Shown here: positions 42,445 to 51,752 of the stretch, one piece after another
How positions within the stretch are numbered: position 1 is the stretch's first letter
Layout: each line of letters begins with the position of its first letter
Assembly (NCBI GenBank): GCA_004102645.1
Contig: CP034928.1
Location: 1,542,153-1,606,152, forward strand
Direction: 5' to 3'
Source of the DNA: Candidatus Bipolaricaulis sibiricus
Lineage (GTDB): Bacteria; Bipolaricaulota; Bipolaricaulia; Bipolaricaulales; Bipolaricaulaceae
DNA length: 64,000 nt
Translations under genes and position numbers: made by a program
Notes under the pieces: generated by a model
Database searches by the model: none
What the model was told of the DNA's origin: nothing
What the model saw: only the letters and a program-made list of their open reading frames with translations

Positions 42445-44082
42445 GTGAGGATCGCCGTCGGCCAGGTCAACCCCACGGTGGGGGACCTCTCTGGGAATCG
42501 CGATCAAATCCTTTCCCGCATGATGGAGGCCCGCCGGTCAGGAGCTGACCTGGTGGTGTTCCCGGAGCTCGCTCTGCTCGGATATCCGCCCCGCGATCTC
42601 CTTCTCCGCTCGGGGTTTCTCGACACCGCAGACCGGGAGTTCGCCGCAGTCGTCGAGGCCAGCCGCGACATCGCGGTGATCCTCGGCCACGTGGCCCGCG
42701 GGGGGACCCGAGCCGCCAACACCGCCGACCCCTCGTCGGCCGCGTTCGGTGGTGCCGACCTCCTTTACAACACAGCGTTTCTCCTCGCCCACGGCGCCGT
42801 CGTGGGACAGCAGACCAAGCACCGCCTCCCTTCGTTCGACGTGTTCGAAGAGGAACGGTACTTCACGCCGGGGACCGACGTGGGCGTCCTCGAGTGGGAG
42901 GGCCTGCGCTTTGGGCTCTCGGTGTGTGAGGACTTCTGGTACGACGGGGGGGTTCTGGCCGCCCAAACGGCGGCGGGAGTGGACCTCCTTGTGAACGTGT
43001 CGGCTTCACCCTACTTCCGCGGGAAGCCACAGCTCCGCTACGCGCTCGCCCGAAAGTGGGCCCAGCAGTCCGGGACGCTGTTCATCTACGCAAACCTGGT
43101 GGGCGGCCAGGATGAGCTCGTGTTCGACGGTGGGTCGTTTTGCGTTCGCCCGGATGGAGGATTCCTGCTCTCGGCACCCCGGTTCGCCGATGGCCTGTAC
43201 GTGTTCGATACGGCTGGCGAGCCCGTGGCTCCGCCGGACGAGGATGGTCTTGCCACCGTTGAGCAAGCCCTCGTCCTTGGCGTCCGCGACTACCTCGACA
43301 AGAACGGAATCCGCGGGGCCGTGGTCGGGATCTCGGGCGGTGTGGACTCGGCCGTTGTGGCGTCGCTTGCCTGTCAAGCGCTGGGCCCGAACCGAGTGGT
43401 GGGGACCTTCTTCCCCAGCCGGTACACCGCCCCGGAATCGGGACAGGAGGCGCGCGAACTTGCGCAGGCACTGGGGATCCCCCTCGTCCAGATCGAGATC
43501 GAGCCGATTCTGGACGCGTTCAAGCGGGCCCTGTCGCCACACCTCGCTGTGGCCGGGGTGACCGCAGAGAACCTCCAGGCACGGGTCCGCGGGGTCCTGT
43601 GGATGGCACTCGCCAATGCTCTGGGGTACGTTGTTCTCGCCTGCGGGAACAAGTCAGAGCTGGCCACGGGGTACACCACGCTGTACGGGGACACGGTCGG
43701 CGCGCTGGCCCCGATCGGCGATCTGGTGAAAGAGGAGGTCTACGCCCTGGCACGGTGGATCAATGCCCAGGCCCCTCATCCCATCATCCCCGAAGGGACT
43801 CTCAGCCGCCTGCCGTCCGCGGAGCTCCGCCCGAACCAACGGGATGACGAAGACCTGCCCCCCTACGAGGTCCTCGATCCGCTCGTGCGGGCGCTCGTGG
43901 TGGAGAACCGACCGTGCGACGAGCTCGTCTCGCTGTTCGGCGCGAGCACCGTGCGCGAGGTTGCCCGCCGCCTCCACTCTGCGGAGTACAAACGGCACCA
44001 GTTGCCACTGGTCCTCAAGGTTTCACCCAAGGCGTTCGGGATGGGCCGGCGCTTCCCCATCACCCACCGATTCCCTGACTAG
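42445..44082 (+). CDS. nadE: Glutamine-dependent NAD+ synthetase
   Basis: Final step of NAD synthesis: amidation of deamido-NAD using glutamine. 545 residues in two domains. The N-terminal nitrilase-type glutaminase has catalytic Glu41 (FPELALLGYPPRD), Lys125 (QTKHRLPSFDVFEE) and Cys161 (LSVCEDFWYDGG). The C-terminal synthetase has the pyrophosphatase loop ISGGVDSAVVASLA (near 292) and ACGNKSELATGYTTLYGD. GTG 42445 has GGAGG at 4 bases; upstream frame is not conserved-looking. Confidence 0.96.
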   Translation: MRIAVGQVNPTVGDLSGNRDQILSRMMEARRSGADLVVFPELALLGYPPRDLLLRSGFLDTADREFAAVVEASRDIAVILGHVARGGTRAANTADPSSAAFGGADLLYNTAFLLAHGAVVGQQTKHRLPSFDVFEEERYFTPGTDVGVLEWEGLRFGLSVCEDFWYDGGVLAAQTAAGVDLLVNVSASPYFRGKPQLRYALARKWAQQSGTLFIYANLVGGQDELVFDGGSFCVRPDGGFLLSAPRFADGLYVFDTAGEPVAPPDEDGLATVEQALVLGVRDYLDKNGIRGAVVGISGGVDSAVVASLACQALGPNRVVGTFFPSRYTAPESGQEARELAQALGIPLVQIEIEPILDAFKRALSPHLAVAGVTAENLQARVRGVLWMALANALGYVVLACGNKSELATGYTTLYGDTVGALAPIGDLVKEEVYALARWINAQAPHPIIPEGTLSRLPSAELRPNQRDDEDLPPYEVLDPLVRALVVENRPCDELVSLFGASTVREVARRLHSAEYKRHQLPLVLKVSPKAFGMGRRFPITHRFPD

Positions 44083-44284
44083 ATGCTTGCCCACCGGAAC
44101 ACCGTGGTCCGCTGACCCAGGGTGGGCAGGCGTGCAGCACAGGGCTCCGTGACCGTACACCCATGGCCTGCCGTTCGCCCGGCCCGTGCGGTCCACCGGG
44201 ATCGGCCCCCACGATGCTAGTTCCCCCCCGGTTCCGGTCGTCGCCACGCAGCCGACGGCCCGCGGGGCGGTCCCCCTCAGGTAG

Positions 44285-45346
44285 CTAGGAGCCCTCGGGT
44301 CGGCGGGAGCGCCGCAGGAACGTGGGGATGTCGTAATCGTCCCGGATGCCCTCCCGCTCGAGCCGCTCCAGAACAACCTCCTCCTCGGTGTCCATGATCT
44401 CGCCGCTCTGAACGGGCGAGAACCCGGTGGCGATGACGGTCACCTTGGCCTTCTGCATCCCCTCGCGGATCGTCGCCCCGAAAATGAGGTCTGCCTTGTC
44501 GGACAGGGCGTCCTGAATCGCCCCCGCCGCTGCGGTGACCTCCTCCAAGGTGAGGTCCTCGCCACCCGTGATGTTGAGGATCGCCTTCTTGGCTCCTTTG
44601 GGGCTGAAGTCGAGGAGGGGGGACGAGATCGACCGCCGCGCTGCCTCCCGGGTCTTGTTCTCGCCCTCCGCTTCTCCAATCCCCATCAGCGCTGTCCCCG
44701 CCCCGCGCAGCACAGCCTCGACGTCCGCGAAATCGAGGTTGATCAACCCAGGCACGGTGATGAGCTCGGTCACTGCCTGCACCCCCTGCCGCAGCACCTC
44801 GTCCACCATCTCGAATGCCTTGGTGAGCGGAACCTCGTGCGACGCAACCTTGAGCAGACGCTCGTTGGAAATGGTGATGATCGCATCTACGTTCTTCGCC
44901 AGCTGCTGCACGCCCCGCTCGGCTTTCTGGATGCGGGCCAGACCCTCGAACGGAAACGGCCGGGTGACGATCCCTACGGTCAGGATGCCCAACTCCTTGG
45001 AGATCTCGGCGACGACGGGTGCACCCCCGGTCCCGGTGCCGCCACCCATCCCAGCGGTGATGAACACCATGTCCAGGCCCTGAAGCAAATCGGCGATCTC
45101 ATCCCGGGACTCCTCGGCTGCCTCACGCCCGACTTCCGGGTCGCCGCCTGCTCCCAGTCCGCCTGTTCGCTTCGCCCCGAGCTGAAGGTGGCGATGGGCG
45201 TTGGTCATCTCGAGGACCTGGGCGTCCGTGTTCATCACCACGAGCTCCACCCCGACCAGCCCTGCCTGGACCATGCGGTTCACGGCGTTCCCGCCGCCCC
45301 CGCCGACCCCCACCACCATGATCTTGGCCGGGCTCTGACCCATCAT
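44285..45346 (-). CDS. ftsZ: Cell division protein FtsZ
   Basis: Tubulin-like GTPase forming the Z ring. 353 residues: GVGGGGGNAVNRM, the tubulin signature GGGTGTGGAPVVAEI, and the T7 loop NLDFADVEAVL. A very short linker leads to the C-terminal peptide DYDIPTFLRR that binds FtsA. There are adjacent ATGs at 45346 and 45343; GGGGTGAG precedes the first by 6 bases, with 7 bases from the ftsA stop. It is the last gene of the division cluster. Confidence 0.97.
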   Translation of the reverse strand: MMGQSPAKIMVVGVGGGGGNAVNRMVQAGLVGVELVVMNTDAQVLEMTNAHRHLQLGAKRTGGLGAGGDPEVGREAAEESRDEIADLLQGLDMVFITAGMGGGTGTGGAPVVAEISKELGILTVGIVTRPFPFEGLARIQKAERGVQQLAKNVDAIITISNERLLKVASHEVPLTKAFEMVDEVLRQGVQAVTELITVPGLINLDFADVEAVLRGAGTALMGIGEAEGENKTREAARRSISSPLLDFSPKGAKKAILNITGGEDLTLEEVTAAAGAIQDALSDKADLIFGATIREGMQKAKVTVIATGFSPVQSGEIMDTEEEVVLERLEREGIRDDYDIPTFLRRSRRPEGS

Positions 45347-45353
45347 CCTCGGC

Positions 45354-46589
45354 TCACCCCCGCAGGAATTTGCGGAACCAACCGAGCATCTTGCCCAGCA
45401 TCCCCTTCGAGGAACCCCGGGAGCGCTTGGCGGGGACGAAGTCACGCGTCTCCACGGCGTACTTGAGGAGGCCGATCCCGGTGGCATAGATCGGGGATTC
45501 CACGATGTCCCTCAGCCCGTGAATACCCTGCGGCAGGCTTCCCACGCGGGCCGGAGTGCCGTACCGCTTCTCGATGTACTCGGCCATCCCCGCGAGGAGC
45601 GACGTGCCTCCCGTGATGACCACACCGGCCGGAATCAGGTCCCGGTACCCCGCGTCCTCAACCTCCTGCATCGCCAGGTCGAGGATCTCCTCCACCCGCG
45701 GCTCGATGACCTTGGCGAGCTTCTTCCGTGACACCTGCTTCGTGCTCTCGCCCCCGATCGTAGCGACCTCGATCTTCTCCTCGTCACCCACCGAGTCCAC
45801 AAGGCATGTGCCATACTGCTTCTTGATCCGCTCGGCCTCTTCGATCGGCGTCTGTAGTCCCACCGTGATGTCGTTCGTGATGTGCTCTCCGGCAATGGGG
45901 ATCGTCTTCGAGAACCAGATATCGCCCCCCCGGAACACGGAGATGTCGGTCGTCCCCCCGCCCGAATCGAGAAGCACGACCCCCAGCTCCTTCTCCGCAG
46001 ACGACAGGACTGCCATCGCCGAGGCCAACGGTTCGAGCACGATCTGGGAGATGCCGATGCCCACCGCCTCCACGCACCGCACGAGGTTGTGAACGGCGGT
46101 CACCGATCCGAGGACGATGTGCACATCGACCTCGAGGCGCGTCCCGGTCATCCCCACCGGATCGGTGATCCCTTCTTGACCGTCCACGATGTACTGCCGG
46201 GGGATGACGTGGATGAGTTCGACGTCGGGGGACAGGGGCATCGTTCGCGCTGCCTCCACCACACGCCGCACGTCCTCGGCCGTGATGATCCGATCGGGGC
46301 GGGTGATGGAAACCGTGGCCGAGTTGTTGAGAGACCGGATGTGCTTTCCCGCAATGCCGACGTACGCGTTCTGGATCCGCACATCGGCCATGTTCTCTGC
46401 CTCTTCGACGGCCTTGCGGATGGACTGAATGGTGCGGCCAATGTCCACCACAACTCCCTTCTCCAGTCCCCGAGAAGGGGAGGTACCCAGACCGATAACC
46501 TCGACGTACTCGTCGACCACATTGGCCACCAGACAGGCCACCTTGGTCGTCCCGACGTCCAATCCCACCATCAGCCGCTCCCGCCTCAT
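45354..46589 (-). CDS. ftsA: Cell division protein FtsA
   Basis: Actin-like membrane anchor for FtsZ. 411 residues: the phosphate-1 loop GLDVGTTKVACLV, 1C domain with YVGIAGKHIRSLN, phosphate-2 LLDSGGGTTDISVF and the adenosine motif VITGGTSLLAGM. A C-terminal amphipathic helix (MLGKMLGWFRKFLRG) should bind the membrane. ATG 46589 lies behind AAGGTGGTGG, 13 bases after the ftsQ stop. Confidence 0.96.
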   Translation of the reverse strand: MRRERLMVGLDVGTTKVACLVANVVDEYVEVIGLGTSPSRGLEKGVVVDIGRTIQSIRKAVEEAENMADVRIQNAYVGIAGKHIRSLNNSATVSITRPDRIITAEDVRRVVEAARTMPLSPDVELIHVIPRQYIVDGQEGITDPVGMTGTRLEVDVHIVLGSVTAVHNLVRCVEAVGIGISQIVLEPLASAMAVLSSAEKELGVVLLDSGGGTTDISVFRGGDIWFSKTIPIAGEHITNDITVGLQTPIEEAERIKKQYGTCLVDSVGDEEKIEVATIGGESTKQVSRKKLAKVIEPRVEEILDLAMQEVEDAGYRDLIPAGVVITGGTSLLAGMAEYIEKRYGTPARVGSLPQGIHGLRDIVESPIYATGIGLLKYAVETRDFVPAKRSRGSSKGMLGKMLGWFRKFLRG

Positions 46590-46602
46590 CGAACCACCAC
46601 CT

Positions 46603-47271
46603 TCATCGCTTTCGCTTCAGGATCACCTCGTCGCGCACGCGCACATCCACCGTGGCATACTCGGCAAGCAGCCCTCGCTCCCATAGCTCCTCCAGGATAG
46701 CAAGTCGGTCCCCCAGTTGGCCAATCTCCCCCAGAAGGACGGTGGGGGACCCATCTCCTCTGGCTACGACATTGGCGGGATCAGAAATGTCGAACATCGG
46801 GAGCCTCTGCCGGACACCACTGCTCAGTCGGGCCACGGCGCGAGCCGCCGCCACCGCCTCCGAGGACACCCGGTCACCCTCCCGCGCAGCTCCCACTACG
46901 GCAGGCGTCGTTCCAGGTTCGAGGATGACCCCCTCGGCATCCACCCACACCGTTGCCCCTCCTCGCAGCTGCACCTGCACCGCCGGTTCCCTCTCTTTTA
47001 TCTCCACTTCCACCCGCTTCCGAAGCGGGCGAACCCGGATCGTCGCCTCCAAAACCCGGGGGTCATCCCGAATCCAGCCGCGTATTCCCCCCGTTTGTAA
47101 TCGAAGTACATTAGCACCGAGCAGAATCCCTGTCAACTGTTCGGCCGCGAAGTAGCGCGTCGGGGAGACCCACACCTCCTCTACCCGCCACCAGTCACCC
47201 CAGCGCAGTGTGGCGCAAAGCACGATGAGGAAAGTGCAAACAACGCACCCGACTCGGACTGCCCGCCTCAC
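46603..47271 (-). CDS. ftsQ: Cell division protein FtsQ/DivIB
   Basis: A bitopic divisome protein of 222 residues: a short N-terminus, one membrane helix (VGCVVCTFLIVLCATL), a POTRA domain (VEEVWVSPTRYFAAEQLTGI to VEIKEREPAVQVQL) and the beta domain (GATVWVDAEGVILEPG). It starts with GTG overlapping the murB stop as GTGA. Identity comes from architecture and position between murB and ftsA. Confidence 0.88.
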   Translation of the reverse strand: MRRAVRVGCVVCTFLIVLCATLRWGDWWRVEEVWVSPTRYFAAEQLTGILLGANVLRLQTGGIRGWIRDDPRVLEATIRVRPLRKRVEVEIKEREPAVQVQLRGGATVWVDAEGVILEPGTTPAVVGAAREGDRVSSEAVAAARAVARLSSGVRQRLPMFDISDPANVVARGDGSPTVLLGEIGQLGDRLAILEELWERGLLAEYATVDVRVRDEVILKRKR

Positions 47272-48152
47272 TCCCCCACAACCTCCAGCTCCAGATCGAG
47301 CCAGACGCCAAACCGGGTCACGACCCGATCCTGAACCTGGTCCACCAGCTCCAGCACATCGGACGCGCGCGCTCGGCCGAGGTTGCAGATGAAGTTGGCG
47401 TGGTGCTCCGACACCACCGCATCACCCACCCGCGCGCCCTTGAGGCCACACTGGTCGATGAGCCACCCCGCCGACCGCCCGCCAGACGGGTTGCGGAACA
47501 CGCAGCCCGCCGACGGGAGCCCCAGCGGTTGGCTCTGCGCCCGCTCAACGAGAAGCGGCGCGAGATCCTGCGGTGCGTAGGGCCGGAGGCCCACGGCAAG
47601 TACGGGAAGCCGCAGCCGGCGGAACAAGGAATCGCGGTAGGCAAAGCCACACTCCTCAGGCGTGAACACGTGGACGCGCCCGGTGGGCAGCAGGGCACGA
47701 ACCCAGGCCACCTGCTCCGCGATGGCACCGTGTCTGGTCCCGGCGTTCATCGCCACGGCCCCCCCCACTGTTCCCGGGATCCCGGCAAGCTTCCACGCCC
47801 CACGGCGGGCGATCCGCGCCAGCGACACCCCTGCTCCCACCCGGAGCAGGCCCTCTTCCTCCTGCCACGAGCGCAGTCCGGTGGTGGACAGGATCAGTCC
47901 AGGAAACCCTCGATCCGGAACGAGAAGCTTCGATCCACCGCCCACCATCCGCCACGGGAATCCGTGGGTGCGCGCCCGCACCACCGCCTCCGCCAGCGCG
48001 TCCTCACTGCTCGGGCGGAACAGCGCGAACGCCCGTCCGCCAATGCGGAACGTGGTGTGGGGAGCGAGAAGCTCCTCCGCCCGCAGCTCCCCGGGCAGAT
48101 CCCTTAGGATCCGTAGGAGAGCCCGCGCGCCATCTCTCGCGCCAGTTTCCAT
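47268..48152 (-). CDS. murB: UDP-N-acetylenolpyruvoylglucosamine reductase MurB
   Basis: Reduces the enolpyruvyl ether to make UDP-MurNAc. 294 residues with FAD signatures TTFRIGGRA, VGGGSKLLV, GIPGTVGGAVAMNAG and YRDSLFR, and C-terminal WLIDQCGLKG. The proton-donor motif reads PSAGCVFRNP, so Cys217 stands where Ser is usual. ATG 48152 has GGGAGA upstream and overlaps the murC end by 49 bases; the start is the likeliest but not certain. Confidence 0.94.
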   Translation of the reverse strand: METGARDGARALLRILRDLPGELRAEELLAPHTTFRIGGRAFALFRPSSEDALAEAVVRARTHGFPWRMVGGGSKLLVPDRGFPGLILSTTGLRSWQEEEGLLRVGAGVSLARIARRGAWKLAGIPGTVGGAVAMNAGTRHGAIAEQVAWVRALLPTGRVHVFTPEECGFAYRDSLFRRLRLPVLAVGLRPYAPQDLAPLLVERAQSQPLGLPSAGCVFRNPSGGRSAGWLIDQCGLKGARVGDAVVSEHHANFICNLGRARASDVLELVDQVQDRVVTRFGVWLDLELEVVGE

Positions 48153-49456
48153 ATGTCTCCCGCGCCAAAGCACGCCACGATGTCCCCCGGTTCGATCTCC
48201 TCCGCCGCCGCATCGAGGGCGGCACCAAGGTTGTCTCGGTACACCGCCGCTCCTCCCGCGCCGCAGATCGCGTCGGCGACCTCACGACCGCTCACGCCGG
48301 GAATCGGGCGTTCGAACGCAGGGTAGACGCGGGACACCACGACCCGATCCGCCCGGGCGAGCACTGCCCCGAACGCTCCCGCCAGGGCCTGGGTCCGGGA
48401 GTACCGATGGGGCTGAAAGATGGCGACGATGCGACGGTCAGGCCATCCCAGACGCAGTGCCGCCAGTCCTGCCGCGACCTCGGTGGGGTGGTGGGCGTAG
48501 TCGTCCACCACGAGGTAGCCGTTCTCCTCGAGCACTTCGAGCCGCCGACGAGGGCGCGCGGCCGAGGGGAGCGCCCGGAGAAGGTCGGGCAAGGGAACGT
48601 GGAGCAACATCCCCGCCGCGATCGCACCGAGGGCATTGCGAACGTTGTGGGGGCCCGGCCCCGGCACCTCGACCTCTCCGGCCTTCCTCCCCCTCATTCG
48701 GAGCTCGAAGAACGACTTCCCGCGCCAGTACTCGACGCCGGTCGCGCGGAGATCGGCCTGAACCGAGAACCCGTAGGTCAGGGGGTGACGCTGCCCGCGG
48801 GCCGCCTCGACCGCAACTGGATCGTCGGCGCACACCGCAGCCCGGTCCGCCCGGGCGACAAACGCTGCGAATGCCCGCCTCAGCCCGCCGAACCCACCGT
48901 ACGTCCGGACGTGATCGGTGTCTACAGACGTGAGGATGGCCACGCGGGGACGCAGCCCCACGAATCGACCGTCGGACTCGTCGATCTCCGCCACGAACGG
49001 CTTGCCGCGTCCGAGCACCGCGGACGGGCGGCCGGGCACGTCTCCCCCCACGTAGTACCCTCCCTCGCCCGTCGCCGCGGTCGTCAGATGAGCCGCCCAG
49101 GTGGCCGTCGTGGTCTTGCCATGGGTTCCGACCACCGCCACCAGGTCTCGCCCCCGCGTCAGTTCGCTGAGCGCGGCAAGGCGTGACAGACGGGGAATGC
49201 CGTGCGCGGCACGGACCTCGACGTTGCCCGGGGTGATCGCAGAGGAGTAGATCACTGCGTCTGTCCGTTCCGGGAGGTTCTCCGCCCGGTGGCCCACATG
49301 GACGGCGGCCCACGTCTGCAACGCCGCGGTGCGCGATGAGTCCCGGATGTCCGACCCAGACACGGTCGCTCCCCCCTCCCGCAACAGCTGCGCCAGTGCT
49401 GCCATGCCGTCCCCGCCGATTCCCACGAGGTGAACCCGTCCCGCGAATTCGCTCAT
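48104..49456 (-). CDS. murC: UDP-N-acetylmuramate-L-alanine ligase MurC
   Basis: Adds the first amino acid of the peptidoglycan stem peptide. 450 residues with the N-terminal UDP-binding loop HLVGIGGDGMAALA, the ATP loop VVGTHGKTTTATWA, EIDESDG and DDYAHHPTEVAAGL (Mur ligase C-terminal). ATG 49456 overlaps the murG TGA as ATGA. Confidence 0.96.
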   Translation of the reverse strand: MSEFAGRVHLVGIGGDGMAALAQLLREGGATVSGSDIRDSSRTAALQTWAAVHVGHRAENLPERTDAVIYSSAITPGNVEVRAAHGIPRLSRLAALSELTRGRDLVAVVGTHGKTTTATWAAHLTTAATGEGGYYVGGDVPGRPSAVLGRGKPFVAEIDESDGRFVGLRPRVAILTSVDTDHVRTYGGFGGLRRAFAAFVARADRAAVCADDPVAVEAARGQRHPLTYGFSVQADLRATGVEYWRGKSFFELRMRGRKAGEVEVPGPGPHNVRNALGAIAAGMLLHVPLPDLLRALPSAARPRRRLEVLEENGYLVVDDYAHHPTEVAAGLAALRLGWPDRRIVAIFQPHRYSRTQALAGAFGAVLARADRVVVSRVYPAFERPIPGVSGREVADAICGAGGAAVYRDNLGAALDAAAEEIEPGDIVACFGAGDIWKLAREMARGLSYGS

Positions 49457-50526
49457 AGTCGTGCGCCCTCCACGAGTGCGATGAGGGCCTGTGCAGCAAG
49501 GCGGGCTGCATCGGGTCGAGCGGCCGCCCGTGCCGCAAAGGCCATGTCGCGAAGCCTTTGGTCGTCGTTCCACAGCTCCCGTACCACGCCCCCGAGGTCA
49601 CGAGCCACCGCGTCCTCCGTCACCACCCGGCAACCTCCTGCCTGAGCCATCGCCCACGCGTTGTCATGCTGATGGCGATCCGTGGCTCCGTCCCACGGGA
49701 CAAACACCGCCGGCCTCCCCGCCGCTGCCACCTCGGCCACCGTTGTTGCCCCCGCCCGCGCCACGACAAGCCGTGCCCGAGACAGGGCTTCGGCAAACGG
49801 TTCTGCGTACTGCACCACCTCCGCCGGGACGCCTGCCTCAGCCAGGGCCCTCGTCACGTCACCCACAGGGGCAGCCTGCCCCACGACCACTCGCATCCGC
49901 AGCCCAGGGGTCTGAGCAAGCTCCGGAGCTACCTGGACCATCGCTTCGACCAACCTCCGAGATCCCAGCGATCCGCCCACCACCAGCAGTTCCTCTCCCA
50001 GGTGTCGCGGCACATCCCTCACCGAACGCCGTACCGGGTTCCCGATCACCTGAACCCGCGCTTGACGGGGAACGCCGCGGGTCGTCGGGTACGACAGAAG
50101 CACCACGTCGGCCCGACGGGCGAGGAGGCGGTTGGAGAGCCCCATGCGCACGTTCTGCTCGTGGATAGCCGTCGGGATGCCGAGGAGCCACGCCGCGACC
50201 AGCGGAGCGAACGCAGCGTGTCCCCCCGTCCCGAGCACGACGTCTGGGTCGAACCTCCTTACCATCACGAGCGCGCGCACCACCCGTGTCAGCGTCTGGG
50301 CAAACGAGAGGGGCCACGTCCATGGCCGCCGGCGATCGATCCCCCGCGAAGAGAGGGGGAGGAACTCGATCCAGGGATGGAGAGCCACCGCCCTTTGTTC
50401 CAGTCCATGGGGGTTGCCCACCCAAGCGCACCGCGAGAGTGCCCCGTTCGCGCGAAGCTCCTCGACCACGGCCAGGGCAGGGTACACATGGCCACCCGTG
50501 CCGCCGGCCGCCACGAGGACCTTCAT
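49453..50526 (-). CDS. murG: UDP-N-acetylglucosamine transferase MurG
   Basis: Makes lipid II from lipid I on the inner face of the membrane. 357 residues, GT-B fold: AAGGTGGHVYPALAV, the lipid-acceptor loop GTGGHAAFAPLVAAWL, HEQNVRMGLSNRLLA, VGGSLGSRRL, and the UDP-GlcNAc site VARAGATTVAEVAAAGRPAV. ATG 50526 overlaps the ftsW stop as ATGA. Confidence 0.97.
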   Translation of the reverse strand: MKVLVAAGGTGGHVYPALAVVEELRANGALSRCAWVGNPHGLEQRAVALHPWIEFLPLSSRGIDRRRPWTWPLSFAQTLTRVVRALVMVRRFDPDVVLGTGGHAAFAPLVAAWLLGIPTAIHEQNVRMGLSNRLLARRADVVLLSYPTTRGVPRQARVQVIGNPVRRSVRDVPRHLGEELLVVGGSLGSRRLVEAMVQVAPELAQTPGLRMRVVVGQAAPVGDVTRALAEAGVPAEVVQYAEPFAEALSRARLVVARAGATTVAEVAAAGRPAVFVPWDGATDRHQHDNAWAMAQAGGCRVVTEDAVARDLGGVVRELWNDDQRLRDMAFAARAAARPDAARLAAQALIALVEGARL

Positions 50527-51635
50527 CCCCGCACCCCCGGAACGAGAACCCCCACGGTGGCGTGTCGCCCGGCGCGGGCAACGCCAAGGAGCAGGCCGCC
50601 CAGCATCAGGCTCACCATGAGCGACGACCCGCCGTAGCTCAGGAACGGCAGGGTCAGCCCCTTCACCGGCATCACCCCCACCGCCACGGCGAGGTTGAGC
50701 AGGGTCTGGAACCCGAGGAGAAACGACGCTCCCCACGCGTAGAGGGCCCCCAGCCGGTCCGGAGCCCTCCGCGCCACCTGAAACCCCCACCCGACAAGCA
50801 GAGCCAGAAGCGCAATCACACACAGCGAGCCCACGAGCCCAGTCTCTTCGGCCACAATCGAGAACAGGAAATCGTTGTGCGCCGCTGGCAGGTAGAACAG
50901 CTTCGCCCGGGACGCCCCGATCCCCCGGCCCAGCACCCCGCCCGACCCGACCGCGATCAACGACTGAAACGTCTGATACCCGTAGGTGTCGCGGTACGCG
51001 TCGGGGTTGAGGAACGCGGCGAACCGCTCCAGCCGATACCGAGCCAGGAACAGCACGATCCCCCCCACGGGAATCCCCCCCCCGAGGGTGATGAGAAGGT
51101 GCCGCAAAGGTGTCCCCCCCACCCAAAGAAGGAACGCCACAGTCACCGCATACAGAATGAGCATCCCCGTATCCGGCTGCAGCAGAAGGACCACGCCGAA
51201 CAGCCCGAGGACGAGCAGATAGGGGAGCACCCCGTCTCGGTAGCTCAGCAGGCGGTCCCCCCGTCGCACGAGCGACCCTGCAACGTACAGGATGAGGGCG
51301 ACCTTACCGATCTCGGACGGCTGAAACGGAAACGGCCCCAGACGCAGCCACCGCGAGCCTTCGGAGAGCGGCGGGACGAGAGTGAGAACAAGGAGAACGA
51401 ACACCGCCCCCAGCAGGAGGTCGTCGATCTTGCTCCACACATGGTAGTCCACCCGCCACAGGACGATCAGCCCCACGAGTCCTACCACCCCGCCGATGAT
51501 CTGGCGCTTGAGAAGGGACCACGGATTCCCGGTCAGGCGCAGCGAGAGAGGGAAGCTCGCCGAGTACACGAATAGGAACCCCGCCAGGAGAAGAAAAGCA
51601 AGGACCACCGCAATCCTGCCCTCGAGGCTCCCCAT
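50523..51635 (-). CDS. ftsW: SEDS peptidoglycan polymerase FtsW
   Basis: Septal glycan polymerase of the SEDS family; 370 residues with about ten membrane helices. Signatures: VYSASFPLSL, PFQPSEIGKVALILYVA, the extracellular loop LPAAHNDFLFSIVAEETGLV with the catalytic Asp, and PFLSYGGSSLM. Position beside murG argues for FtsW rather than RodA. I chose ATG 51635 (MGSLEGRIAVV). No SD is evident; a weak TTGGCC-16-CACACT lies 9 bases upstream, and a hairpin separates it from murD. Confidence 0.93.
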   Translation of the reverse strand: MGSLEGRIAVVLAFLLLAGFLFVYSASFPLSLRLTGNPWSLLKRQIIGGVVGLVGLIVLWRVDYHVWSKIDDLLLGAVFVLLVLTLVPPLSEGSRWLRLGPFPFQPSEIGKVALILYVAGSLVRRGDRLLSYRDGVLPYLLVLGLFGVVLLLQPDTGMLILYAVTVAFLLWVGGTPLRHLLITLGGGIPVGGIVLFLARYRLERFAAFLNPDAYRDTYGYQTFQSLIAVGSGGVLGRGIGASRAKLFYLPAAHNDFLFSIVAEETGLVGSLCVIALLALLVGWGFQVARRAPDRLGALYAWGASFLLGFQTLLNLAVAVGVMPVKGLTLPFLSYGGSSLMVSLMLGGLLLGVARAGRHATVGVLVPGVRG

Positions 51636-51722
51636 GGCGAAGGTAGTGTGGCACACATGTCCCTTCGGCCAAAGGACCGCGGGGGTACCTCCCCCGGCTA
51701 TCGTTCCGAGGGAGAGGTGCGC

Positions 51723-51746
51723 GGTGTCCCCCGCGCCAGGGACACC
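51723..51746 (-). terminator. Hairpin between murD and ftsW
   Basis: GGTGTCCC pairs with GGGACACC (8 bp, 8-base loop), 6 bases after the murD stop. No U tract. It may attenuate or separate the upstream and downstream halves of the cluster. Confidence 0.5.
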
Positions 51747-51752
51747 AGGGGC

